This document shows positions 37,307-48,753 of a stretch of 64,000 nucleotides of DNA, one piece after another (the stretch's first letter is position 1; each line of letters opens with the position of its first letter). The notes beneath the pieces are model-generated. The model was given only the letters and a program-made list of their open reading frames with translations, was not told where the DNA came from and made no database searches. The DNA is from Marisa cornuarietis (Eukaryota; Mollusca; Gastropoda; Architaenioglossa; Ampullariidae). The stretch lies in contig SMMW01000614.1 in NCBI GenBank assembly GCA_004794655.1, positions 3,288,501 through 3,352,500 on the forward strand, given 5' to 3'. The translations under genes and the position numbers were made by a program.

Positions 37307-37435
37307 ATGCAGCTTAATGTCTGGAGCCTGCTGCTGTATTCATATGTTGCAGTAATACATTTAGTTGCAGGAGTTTATTGTTGCAAAGAAAGCAACAGCA
37401 GCGGGAAGAACAGCGCAGAAAGCGGTTGCATCTAA
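37307..37435 (+). CDS. Short ORF with signal-peptide-like N-terminus
   Basis: ATG opens MQLNVWSLLLYSYVAVIHLV, a typical signal-peptide core, followed by AGVYCCKESNSSGKNSAES and a stop. It lies at the end of a CpG-rich stretch (about 37080-37300) that could be a promoter or leader. It may be the first exon of a secreted protein, with the frame diverted before the stop, or chance. No homologue is recognised and no clear donor was found. Confidence 0.2.
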   Translation: MQLNVWSLLLYSYVAVIHLVAGVYCCKESNSSGKNSAESGCI

Positions 37436-37689
37436 ATCGGGATGTAGGTGGGCAGATGGAAATTTCTCTTAGCTTCTTTGTTATAAAAGTAAAAAAATAA
37501 TACTCAGCCTTTATTTAGCGATATCGTTCTAGTCACTCTTCTTTCTTCTTTTAGAACTTTAGACATTGACCAAAGCTACCACAGATAATAAATACAACAC
37601 GATGGGTCATAACGCGAAGTCTCCGATGTAAACAACGATGACCCTAGCAGAGCGACCCTAGCGGCCAAACTGATGCCTTGATTCAGGGA

Positions 37690-38462
37690 AGATAATTACA
37701 TACAAGCGAAGAATGTTTGTTTGTATTGTCGTCTAGTAAGTCGCAGTCCAGTAATGTTTGCACCATCATTGTGATAGTTTCCTTTCTCTGAGGCATTCAA
37801 GACAAGGAAATGTTAGTCACACCATCGTACCAAGTCAGGAAGAGCGCTAATATGAACATGTTCATTATCATACAAAAGTGACAGCAAGGCAGAGTCATCA
37901 GCACATTTTACCAGCAGATAGTGTTTCTACAACTGTTAGTCTTTAGTATGAACAGTAGAGGAGACAAGCAGCAGCCTTGAGGTGAACCTGTACAGGTGAC
38001 AACAACAGGATCTGAGAGAAGACCGTTAACAGAAACTCTCTGCTGTCTGTTTGTTAAAAAGTCCGGGATCCAGAGAGTTAGTTGGTGGGAGAGATGGAAG
38101 TCTGAGACTAGACTCTCCACTAACAAGTGAGGTTGCACAGTGTTAAAAGCAGAAGAAAAATCAGTTAAGAGAAGCTTGGCAAGAGCTCTAGGTTTCTCCA
38201 GATGTCCGTTCAGTGTTTTGCACAAACAGCTTAGCATCATCGAGCAATGGAGGAGGGTGCGTCCATAGATCCCATCTGTACCGGGAGCCTTGTTAACATT
38301 TACCCACCTCAAGAGATCTTTGACAATAACCAACCCATGATCAGGGACCAGAGACTGTTTTAGTGTGGAAACATTGTGAGAGAAGTCATGTTTCTCAAAG
38401 CGGGCATAAACAGAATTAAGCAAGTTGGGAAGATCACGATCATCAACGCACCGAAGTTCCAC
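37690..38462 (-). mobile_element. Non-LTR retrotransposon reverse transcriptase, 5'-truncated
   Basis: The minus strand from 38462 encodes VNKAPGTDGIYGRTL, LLTDFSSAFNTVQPHLL (catalytic block A-like), FLTNRQQRVSVNG and GSPQGCCLSPLLFIL. After a frameshift near 37910 it continues KCADDSALLSLLY, where CADD replaces the usual FADD box. The words resemble the CR1/Rex1 group. It starts abruptly at a (TTTG)n tract (38463-38520) and decays after about 37780. Not functional. Confidence 0.75.
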
Positions 38463-39343
38463 AGGTTTGTTTGTTTGTTTGTTTGTTTTTTCATTTGTTT
38501 GTTTGTTTGTTTGTTTTTTAAAGAAGAGCGTTTACCTTGAGATTAACAGAGGACGTATTCTTCATACCATGCCATGCTGGTTGCCACTGCTGAACTGCAA
38601 CTCAGCTTTGTACTTTTTTCTTTGCCTCTCTAATGACATCCCGCACCTCTCTGTTCGCTAATTAATGGCTCCACCATTTCCACACTTCGTTTTAGCCACC
38701 ATCACTCCGTTTGGTGGAGTGGACATTTCCGGATGACCTAACCTATCTGGTAATATTTAGTACCTTTGAGTACACTGTAAGTTAACACCAGTTCAAAATT
38801 AAGACTTCTCCTCAGTGTATGTCACACAGTAAAACTAAAAAATAAATAAATAAATAAAAAAATAAAGTACCCTGATATCGTTATTCTAAGGAAGCAATTG
38901 TAAGCAAACCACCAAACAATGTTAGACACAAACATTTCTACAAACTACAGACTAACTTTTACTGACTGGATGCTGCACAGGAACAGAACAGAACTGTGTT
39001 AAAGTTCTGACAACTAATATATCACAGAACAACAGACTGTAATAAAAATACAGACGGCTAATCTTAGGCATAAAGCCTGTTAAAAGATATTTTTAGCCTT
39101 TCTTTCTAAGACGACGAGGCGGAAAATATGTTTTGCTGGAAATAGAGAACACAAGAACACTCTTCGTAGTTAAATTATGGGTTTGAGTCTTGTGTTTGAA
39201 ATTTTATTTTTGTTATGAGTTTGTTCGTTCGTTTGTTCTTTAACATTTTTAGCTCGTTAGCTTAAGAAGTGTAGACAGTATCGCTGCTTAACCAAGGAAT
39301 CAGTGTTTGGACTGAACAAACATTTTTAAAAGTGTCCAATCAC

Positions 39344-39620
39344 CTTGGGTAGTGAACTGCAAGTGGTACACCGTGTTTAGTGACCGGCGTGCGTAGAACG
39401 AGGCCCCTGCCGCTCATTTGGCCGTCAGTTAGCTCTCCTGATAAATCAAGTCCCCAGACCCAGGCGAGGGCTTTCCACGGTATTACAAAAACCACTCTGA
39501 AGCCTTCACGTAGACATGGTAGTGTGACTGTGGGGTACGACAGGTCTGCAGCCATGTTGACGCTGAGATTTGATCCCAAAAGGCGACAAAACAAGATTTG
39601 GTGCTTACTGATGTGGTCCA
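39344..39620 (-). CDS. Internal exon, unknown minus-strand gene
   Basis: A 277-bp segment, the longest splice-bounded open frame in the window (phase 1 in, 2 out). The acceptor is clear (GCTGTTCTCTTCCTAG) and the donor is good (CCCAAG|GTGATT). The frame ends in TGA immediately after the donor. It encodes 91 codons with a beta-rich look: NLSVNMAADLSYPTVTLPC, then REGFRVVFVIPWKALAWVW, then GRGLVLRTPVTKHGVPLAV. Codon third positions are balanced and no repeat sequence is seen. I do not recognise the domain. It could belong to the same gene as the exons at 43-63 kb or to a separate gene, since the phases do not connect directly. Confidence 0.5.
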
Positions 39621-39799
39621 CTAGGAAGAGAACAGCATCTAGTCCAAAACAATACTGCCCCGAATAAAGTGCTTACGGTGACCTGGTGCTGGAAAGGGAA
39701 ATAAAACATTGTTCCAAAATTGATGATTAAAATCTTCTAAAAGAATTTAAGAAAGAAGAGAGAGAAAAACAGAGAAAAAGAGGGAAATAAAAGAACGAA

Positions 39800-39985
39800 A
39801 CTTATAAGTTGTTTTATTTGGCGTTTCACGTCGAGCCAGCAACTAAGACCAAACAGCTGGCCCTGTAAACAGGTGCCACATTTAGAGGGGAAAATAGCAC
39901 CCCTAAGATTTGAACTTAGGACACCCAGCACTCACTGTGTTTGGTGACAAGCGATTTGATTATTGCGCCACTGTACCGTCAACTT
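39800..39985 (-). mobile_element. tRNA-derived SINE, best-preserved copy
   Basis: On the minus strand, CAGTGGCGCAATAATCAAAT (A-box region) and AGTTCAAATCTT (B box) lie about 45 bp apart, followed by a body with GTGGCACCTGTTTACAGG and the family tail GCTGGCTCGACGTGAAACGC, then an A-rich end. A pol-III-type internal promoter is inferred from the boxes. Confidence 0.65.
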
Positions 39986-40959
39986 AAAAGAATAAAAGAT
40001 GGAAAAGGTTGAATAGAAATTGGAGTCTTTGTACCATCCTGGCGAGATCAGAGGATGGGTTCTGACAACCTACCAACCCCTCAAAAAACCCGATTTCAAA
40101 AAGCAGAAAATAAGTTCCTCTTTTCCATCAGCAATTTCTCCAGCTGGATCATGCTCCAGACTGCCTCTGAAGAAAGCCATTTAAAAACCGACACCACTTT
40201 CTCATCATACTGCAGCCTCCAAAAAAAAAAAAATCCCCACTCGCCCATCTGTCGTTGTCATCACGCGTAAAAATAAAACAAACTGCAAGTGTGTGCCTCA
40301 CTGTTCTCGAGGTTCACTACATCCGAAAGGCAAGTGGGATGAGGATGCAGATGACAAGAAAGATGAGAGCGGGGTGGCGGGACCCAGTCGTGCGTGGTCT
40401 CGCTGGGTGACCCCAGGGCCTCCCTTCGCCTTTCGCTGATCATACATTGTCTGTTCGTCATAGAGACTTAAGAATATTCATTACCCACAAGCCGACCATC
40501 ACATAGTTCTGAGCTTTCCTCCCTTGTGCTCTGATTGCGGGATAAACCTTGATACCTCCTCGTCTCGCTCTGTGGCGTCGAAAACCCCTTGGATGATCAA
40601 ATCAGCTCAAGAGGATGCACTGTTTCTGATTTATTTCTGTTTTCGTTATATAGCAGTGCTCTGTAGGTTCATGGTGTGAGCACTACTCAGACGATCATCT
40701 GATCCAGCGAAATCCTGTCCACCAGGCGTACTTCAACACACACACACACACACAAAACTCTTTACGGGCAGACAAGCTGCTGAAATCTGCGTAAAATCGA
40801 CGATTGTACGAGTGCGCTACAATGAAATCGTCTGACATGTATAAATAATTAATAAAAAAAATACTGGTCATAGATTTATTTTTAACTAATGATTGTCTTT
40901 CATGACATCAACGATGTCATTGTCCTCAGGTCCAAGAACATCAAAAGTCCTGATCCTAC

Positions 40960-41065
40960 CGGCAAAAAGTCGGCGAACATTGCGTGTGAATGCCACAGGA
41001 AATCAATGGTTTGGAGGTTAACCCTTGGGACATTGGAAGGTTGGTCAAAATGTTGAGCTTCAAGT
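40960..41065 (-). CDS. Possible internal exon of the unknown minus-strand gene
   Basis: A 106-bp segment with phase 2 in and 0 out. The acceptor is TTTTGGCCAACAG with a moderate pyrimidine tract; the donor is CCG|GTAGGA. It encodes 35 codons starting LEAQHFDQPSNVPRVN and ending MFADFLP. The frame stays open to a TGA near 40906, so this could also be a terminal exon. Phase agrees with 43345-43533 upstream but not directly with 39344-39620 downstream. If both are real, a phase 0-to-1 exon lies between them. Confidence 0.3.
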
Positions 41066-41597
41066 CTGTTGGCCAAAATATTGCCAATACAAAGGGAACT
41101 CTTAGAGGCTTTGGAGACCTGATGCTTCGGTCTTGGGAAAGACGTGTAACACGGCGATTTTCTGTCCCAATATAACTTCTCCCTTCCTTCATCCAGATCG
41201 GTGAGGGAGAAAGGTTAGGGTGTGATTTAATGTATTCTACATAGATATGTAGTCTAAATGCGTTCTAGCTGTGATGTAAATATTTGTTTATACATCCTAC
41301 AGACAAATGTAGGGACAATAAAATATCTTGTGACAATGACGTTTCGAGACTTCAGCTCGACTGTTCGTGATTCCATTTCTCACTGTAGACAAGTCTGAGT
41401 TCCTCATCCGCAAGAGACAAAACGGGAAGCAATCCTAAATAAGATCCTTTGATTTAGTGCAGTGGCCATCTAAACTTTCGGGGAGCCTAAATTAGCTTCA
41501 TAGTTAACAACAAGAATGCGATGTATTGTAAATGTCGTGCGCGGGTGTGTCTCGTTTTTTTTGTGTGCTTGATGTGGAAAAGGTTGGGGGCGGATGG

Positions 41598-41725
41598 AAA
41601 TTGGTGTTTTTTACGCCGAGCCAGCAAATAAGGCTATATATCACGACAAAGAAGCTGGACCTATAAACAGATGCCACATCCAGAGAAAGAAACTGATGCG
41701 AGGGCGGTTGCCTCTTGTATTTATA
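41598..41725 (-). mobile_element. tRNA-derived SINE, 3' part only
   Basis: The minus strand carries GATGTGGCATCTGTTTATAG, then GCTGGCTCGGCGTAAAAAAC: the body and tail of the same family as at 39.8 kb. The tRNA-like head is missing or unrecognisable. Confidence 0.6.
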
Positions 41726-42149
41726 ACACCACAATGACGTCAGGCTCGGTGAGGGACCAGAGACTGCAATCAGGTTTCTACCCACCTTCTCTTCTCCATT
41801 GTTGTGAAAGGGCGAACAGAGAAGGGCTTGCAACAGACGGTTATAATGCGGACCCCGTGTTGACTGTACAGCTTTTTTTTTTTTTTAAGTGTTTGGTCTG
41901 AAGGTATCTTTCTAAAAAAGTTTGTTTCTACAGAAAATGGTCATTGTTTCGATTATAGAAAGCGAGAACAGTGTGTGTGTGCGCGTGGGTGGGTGGGAGA
42001 GAGAGAGAGAGAGATCAAATGTTGGAGGCACAACTCAGTCTACGTGTGTACGCGAGCGCTTGCATGTATAAGCACACACGTGCAGCTATATGCATGTGTT
42101 ATGCTTGTCTGTTTGTTTAATGTTGTGCGGCCGATCTTAAAATGTGTGG

Positions 42150-42530
42150 GTGAGAGGATGGGAGGAGTGTGGCTGACCAGACCGAGTGTTGGGTTGGTGT
42201 GTAGATTAGTTAGTGGATGTGTAGATGAGTGGCTGTGTTAGTGGATGAGGAGATGTGTTAGTGAATGAGTGGATGCGTAGACGAGCACATGTATTATTGC
42301 ATGTGTAAATAAGTGGGTGTTTAGGGGATGTGTAGATAAGTGGATTCATTAGTAGATGAGTGGATGTGTTATTGATGAGTGGATGTGGAGATGAGTTGAT
42401 GGGTTAGAATAGATCAGCTGATGTGCTAGTGGATGTGTTGCCAAGTGGATGTGTGAATGAGTAGATGGGTTAGTGGGTGGGTTAGTGGATGTGTAGATGA
42501 GTGAATGTGTTAGAGGATTGGCAGAATGGA
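42150..42530. repeat. Degenerate GTGGATGTGTAGATGAGTG minisatellite
   Basis: Repeated GTGGATGTGT, AGATGAGTGG and GTTAGTGGAT words in variable order over about 380 bp. No coding signal. Confidence 0.8.
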
Positions 42531-42993
42531 TAAGTAAAAGAGCGGAAAGGGTTTTTTAAGAACTCGTTTGAGGAGCTTTAAATTAGTTTACATAAATTCT
42601 CGAAGATGATAATTTTACTAAGTTCTAAAAGAATTTGCAGTATTTTATAGTGTTGACTTTCTGTCGCTAAGTTCATGAGATTTCTCGTTCGTTGTGAGAA
42701 CGACACGCGATCCCCTCTCTCTCTCCTTCGTTCTCTCTCTCTCCCTCTCATTTTCTCTTTCTCTCATGTAAGACAGCAATCGATATATCTCTATGGCAAC
42801 TGCACCTTATAATCATAATCTAAAGCTTGATGTTGAAAACGTGTCCTGCCTCAACAAGAAAGGGGAAAGGCATTTACCAGGTAAACAAACCGATAACTTT
42901 CAGCAGACAATCATGCTTCACGGTGAAAGGTTAAAACTTAAGTCACCGCCGTCACCCTTGACATGGAATAAAGAATTCCTGCCACTCTTTTAT

Positions 42994-42994
<1 letters not shown>

Positions 42995-43037
<43 letters not shown>
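42995..43037. repeat. (CTGT)n microsatellite
   Basis: About ten copies of TCTG. Confidence 0.95.
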
Positions 43038-43038
<1 letters not shown>

Positions 43039-43344
43039 ATAGTAACCTATATGAACATATGTATATAGAGTTATCTCTAAATTTTATCTTAAGTGTACAT
43101 CACAGCTCATCGTGACCGTCATTGTCATCATCTGGGGGGTACCCTTACGTTTCTACTATCATCTCTCATCATCTTGCGTGCTTTTTGTGCTGCTTTCTTG
43201 TAATTTTATGAATGAAAGCCTGTCGAGAATCCAGTGTTATCTGTATACACCTTCTTTTATCAAGGTGCTGAGATACAGGAAGATTCCTGAGACTGTTGAG
43301 ACAGTGGAAGAGTGTTGAGATCGCTAGTTTATGAGCAGGATCAC

Positions 43345-43533
43345 CCAAACAGGACTAAGCAGGAGCTGAGGTAGCGTTGATCGGTAGGATGTTGGGCCAG
43401 TAAATGTAAAACCTGTTCCCAGGCCTGACACCCGTCGAAAATTTTTTCAGTTACTTCTTTTTCCTGAACCTTCGTCTTTCCCGCATCCACCCCGTTCCTC
43501 GGTCTTGCTAAATTACCGCTCGGTGAAAGAAAT
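43345..43533 (-). CDS. Internal exon, same unknown minus-strand gene
   Basis: A 189-bp segment with phase 2 in and 2 out. The acceptor is GACTTTTTGCTACTTGTGCAG; the donor is weaker (TTTGG|GTGATC). It encodes 62 codons. A polar, basic first half (FLSPSGNLARPRNG to KVQEKEVTEK) looks like a flexible linker. A helical second half follows (IFDGCQAWEQVLHLLAQ, then RYLSSCLVLF). The frame ends at a TGA just beyond the donor, so the splice is needed for the protein to continue. It may join the possible exon 40960-41065 in phase (GG+A gives Gly). Confidence 0.5.
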
Positions 43534-44181
43534 CTGCACAAGTAGCAAAAAGTCGACAAAAATCAAAAGCAGAGATACAATATATATATATATATATATA
43601 AGAAGTGATACATTATATATATGTATGTGTGTGTGCGCGTGTGTTTCTGTGAGTGTGTGTGTGTGTGTAGAAAGAGAGAGAGAGAGGTAGCTAAAACAAT
43701 GACAATTTCTTTGACAATAGCTAGAAGAGGTAAATGAACAGACAGAAGGAGACAGGATGGTTTAGGAAGAGACAAAATTGCAGGATGTACACCTTCACTC
43801 TCACTCACTCACTCACTCGCGAGAAATATTGCATATTTGCGCGTCGCGCTATTTGTGTGTGTGTGTGGGGGGGGGTCGAGAGAGAGCGAACGAGGTGAAC
43901 AGAGGAATCAGTGTCCATTGCCCGATTTCATATTCAGCTGAAAGCTTCAGCGATGCCCATCAGTCTGGTGACCCTGTAATGTTACCTGCACTCAGCGGGG
44001 ACAACGACAAGTATCGGCAGGTCTCGTTAGCCCTCAATTATTCATTACTCGCCGCCATACTCTCGGGTTACATAGGCCTTCAATTATTAAATTACTCGTT
44101 GTAAAACTGAGCGGCAGCTGTCGTATCGCTTTGATCTGCACCTCAAACTTTCGTTTTGGTTGTCGAAGGTTTGCGCAAACA

Positions 44182-44233
<52 letters not shown>

Positions 44234-44269
44234 GTGTGTGTGCGCGTGTGTGTGTGTGTGTGTGTGTGC

Positions 44270-44316
<47 letters not shown>

Positions 44317-44330
44317 CCCGCGCGCGTATA
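44182..44330. repeat. (GT)n interrupted by CGCGCG
   Basis: A 150-bp GT tract with four CGCG interruptions. All long His/Thr or Cys/Val frames here are artefacts. Confidence 0.95.
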
Positions 44331-44879
44331 TTTTAACCGAAAGGTCGATGTCGAAAGGATATTTTCTTTTATTAAAAAAGAACAAGAAAATGATTGCCAA
44401 TTGATGCGGACTGCTGCGACCTGTATCTTCACCAGTCAAATGCATTCTGCTCGGTCCAAGCCCCACTGAACCTCTCTGTAATTCTCCATGGTCACCTGTC
44501 ATCAGACATTTATTAGGCCTGCACTGATATGTCAAAAATGAAAGTGCATATTCTCAGGAGAAAGTTCAATAAACTCCGTGGCGTACTGCCTGCCTGTAAA
44601 AACTACACTTAAACTTCACTTGCAGGCACTTCAGCCATGAGAATAATGTGATTTTACCTCTGGTTTGTTGCTAAATCTGTTTCATTTCGGACTGATGGAC
44701 CAAATTTTGACCAAGTTTAAAAGTAGCCCGCCTCCTACAATACAGACTAAAGGGGATGTCTTTTGTTTTCAGGTGAAATCTCAAGACTGTATTATTGCAA
44801 ATTTAAATCCCATCTGAATGAGACATTAATTTGTTTTGCTCTAAACGATTTCTACAAGTACCAATACAAAATCCAAACA

Positions 44880-45600
44880 GACTAGTTTAAGGCGAGATGT
44901 CGAGACACCCCTTATTTATCAATATCTTTGTGAAAATTATTAAGTACTGGTTACGTATTTTAATCATAAAAAGACTACCTAGCAAAGCATATAATATGTT
45001 GTTACGTATCCATAACCAAAACAGAGTGACGTGGGCCTCTACTGTGTGTTTTCTGTTAGTTATGGTTATGGACATGTTTGGCAAACCCAAGGGATTGGAG
45101 ACCCAGGCCACTTTGTTTCTAATTTTAAAAAGAGGATTCAGGGTTGTTATCAACAAGACTGGCGGTCATTATGTCCAAAGAACTATATGAATTCTGTCGA
45201 TCTTTAAAATCCTTTTTCTTGGTCAGTGTGCAGTTATATAGTTTACCAAATGCTGGTGTTCGAAGTGCCTTGACTAATTTAGATGAGGGATCTCACCGAT
45301 AAAATTCCAGGCCTTAAGACAAGTAGTCCTCATCGTAGCTACAGATCGTAACACATTGTCCTGATGTTGAAGATTCAGAATTGAATTTTATTTTTGTTTG
45401 GCTGCATACGCTAGTCTCCGAGAGAAATTTATACCCATTCAATCTCGTGGATGGCCATCTAGTTTCAAGCTAGCATTAATATTTAGCACTACAAATGGTA
45501 AAATACTGTTCAACCTATCGGTATCCGTATTTAAGCCATTTCAAATTTGTATGGATGAATAATAGTATGTATACTGGTTTGTAAGATAGTGTGCTAATGT
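44880..45600 (+). mobile_element. Non-LTR retrotransposon ORF2 C-terminal end
   Basis: The frame from 44897 reads SRHPLFINIFVKIIKYWLRI and KAYNMLLRIHNQNRVTWAS, the post-reverse-transcriptase region of a LINE type common in molluscs and other marine invertebrates. Further shifted pieces follow: LPNAGVRSALT (about 45247), then SELNFIFVWLH and SERNLYP, which match the terminal zinc-finger-like CPxC...HFLxxCP region with its cysteines lost. It ends near an (AT)n tract at 45616-45633. Dead copy. Confidence 0.65.
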
Positions 45601-45639
45601 AATTGTTGTCAGATTATATATATATATATATATTGGTGT

Positions 45640-48600
45640 TTCTACGCCATTCATGACATAAGAGCTTATCTATAAAGAGCTTACCTTTAAAATCACCTAC
45701 CCTTGAAATGGACCGATGGTCCAATCAATGAAGGTCTTTCCTCTTCTGACTTAGTCGTCTCCTGGGACATCAACCGCTAGACGCTCAGCCGTCTATAACC
45801 ACATCATGACCAATCATATCTCGACTTTGGGTAGACCGAGTGAGAAAATGAAAAAGTTATTTCGCCTGACTTTCTAGAAACAACGTGTCTAGCAACAACA
45901 CATTGGCTGACTGTAAGTCTGTGCAATTCCCTGAAAGACTTGAGAACGGACAAGTAATAACTTGAGGGGACTGATGTCTGGGTTTTTGTCTCGCCTGAAG
46001 TCTTCTGTCGCCGGACTTTGTTTTGATGTGTTTTGGGACGTTCCTGCCACTGGGTAAGATGATCCCGTTCATCTCTGTGACAGTTTTGTTTTTGACCTGG
46101 AGATGTCGGGGGTCGACGAACAAAAATAACTGCCAAAGTTGCATGGTAGGGACAAGAAACGTCCTCTACAAGAAGCCATGTTTGTCTAAGGTCGACCCTT
46201 AGGGAGGAGTTACTAGCGGTTAATTGTTTCTTCCGACTTAGGGACAGAAATGTTGACTGAAAGGTGTTGTAAACGGGTAGAGCATTTTGTTTTTCCGCCG
46301 TCTCCTTGTGTGGCGTTTAGTCATCCTCAAAGATGTTTTATGTAATCTCTGCATTTCCTGTAGCTGTCGGCGCTACCCATTTTCTCACAAAGAAAGGAAA
46401 GAATACATCAAGGGAAGTAACTTGTCAGTATAAATTGTCTCCTTTTATCCACAAATCAAAGTCATTCGGTGCTTCCTAGTGGTCGGCAAATTACTTTTAA
46501 ACACCAGAACATGAAGAAAATGCTGTTATTGTACACAGCATATACAGATGTATTGTCAGTTTTTTTCAGTTTCTTTTATAATGCGTTTTAGTGCCTATGC
46601 CATTTCAGAACAGACGTAAATGCGAAAGCAAACCATATAAGAAATGTGTGAACTTGTATCCTTGGACAGGACTTACCGAAACGAGTGTAAGGATGGCAGC
46701 AAAAGATTGCGAGTAATGAAAATTTTCAGATGATTAATTAGGTGTCCCTGCACTTTGATCCTGAGAGTTACTAGAGTTCAACAAAAACGTCAAATGTTCT
46801 AAGGAAAGGTACAGAGCCAAACCTTTAAAGTTAGGCTGAAGTTCACAAGGCTACAGTCCCATGGGCGTGTTGTAGCCTTATGTCAGTAACACTATAAGCA
46901 GTTTAAAATTAACTGTAAGAGGTCTTTGCTGCAGCAGATGAAGACGCGGAAGGCAAAGCAAGAAAAAGCATCAGCAAATACCAGGGCAGCGACCGGCCTC
47001 CAGACAATCACAACACAACACTGGCGGAAGACACTAGTTAACGACTGCGAGACGGAGGAGCAGAGTATTCTTGAACTGGGGAACGGTGCTCTGTCGCTAT
47101 ACGGGGAGACGACAGAAAGGAATCAGTGGCCATGTTGTCACATGACCACATCAGAGCCTTAATGCCTGTTTTTATGACCATCTGTCATGCTGGCTAACTG
47201 GCTGTCTATGTTTTTATTTCTTTCTTCAGTTCTTCTCAGGTTCTGTCCTTCAAAATGACTGTGCAGCCAGGCTAGTGCCTGCTTGACCCTTGACATTAAA
47301 ACGGGCCTGGGTCAGCGAGTAGTAGTGTGTCGGATGGTCTTCGTACCGCGAGCCGAAAGCGAGCATCCTTAGCCCTGTAAGCACCTCCTCAACGACAGCG
47401 GCTCCCGAGCTCTGACCGCGATGACCATTAATGGTATCGATTCTCGCCTTAGGCTGGAGCAACAAGGGGATTTCAAGACAGAGCGGAGATAGAGGAACAA
47501 AAAGACGATATTCTCGGCTAGAAAGAAAGAAGAACAGTTGCCTCGGCAAGAGAGAGGAATTAATTCTCAGTAACTTCTGCAAGAAAGAGAGAAACGAACT
47601 CAACAACAGTCTCTCCAAGAGTGAGAAGAGAACAAACAGACAAATAAACTCGGCAAGAATAAAACAGAAATAAGCCAACAGTATCCTTTGCAAGAAAGCT
47701 ATATGAGGCAGGAAACAGACCAAATATTTTACCGAATTGAAACATTGCATTAGAGATCCATATCGGGAATAACCTTAAGTGGAAACTGGTTTTGGCTGGC
47801 TTCTAGTTTCGCTAGATGGCTTTAATTAAGCGTGAAGCTGTTCAATTTTACCATCGTTAAGGGATAGTTATACACAAAACTAGAATCACCTGATTGCCAT
47901 GAGCTGAAAAATAGGCTGACGCCATCAGCTTTGGCCAAAACCGGATTTGGAGGACATCCCCAATCCCTTGTTTTGTCCGCTCACGGACTGTATTCATGTA
48001 GCAAGGGTAAGTCACTTCCTGTGGTCAAAATGAGAAAATCAAGGAAAAACGTCTTGTGTCACACAGTTACGACGCACTGTCCAGACCCAGAGGATATTGC
48101 TTTATGTTGCTTTACACCAAGGGATCTCTGCCAACGATATATAATCACGGTCCCTGGGGTAAAGCAGAGTCTGGTCGCCACAAGACACTGGCATTTGTTT
48201 TATTCGGGACGACGATTTACCTTTGCTTCTTGAATACTAACCCAGATAATTAGTTTGGGTGTGACGGGATGGACGTCTTACTCACGACTAGTAAGACATT
48301 GTACACCTGGCAATGAGCACGCGCAACATGTGTAAGTCCATCTACCGACTACCAGTGGTAAGTCTGTAAATATGAATCCAAATATAACCTCGGGAAATAA
48401 AAGACGATTGCGCACAACGTTAACATTGTTACCTCCACCCACCGCAACACGGATGTGTGAAATCTAGAAAGATGGATGTTGAGATATTGGAAGGAGGAAG
48501 TGAGCTACAGGGTATTGGGGGGTGGGAAGACTATTTAACGGCAACTTTTTGAAATAACCGTTATCCGTCCAGTTAAAAGAAAACACTTCGTAATATTTTC

Positions 48601-48650
48601 AACACCCTCCTTCACAATTATGGTAGACCTTTTATCAGCATTACTACAAC
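45640..48650. other. No supported gene; inferred intron
   Basis: Lies in the 8.7-kb gap between the phase-compatible exons at 52194 and 43533. Open frames at 45804-46144, 46926-47162, 47250-47750 and 47931-48253 lack paired splice sites or family features. Confidence 0.4.
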
Positions 48651-48660
48651 ACCAAAGACG

Positions 48661-48686
48661 ACGATGACGACGACGACGACGACGAC

Positions 48687-48751
<65 letters not shown>
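48661..48751. repeat. (GAC)n(GAT)n microsatellite
   Basis: GAC units passing into about 22 GAT units. Confidence 0.95.
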
Positions 48752-48753
<2 letters not shown>

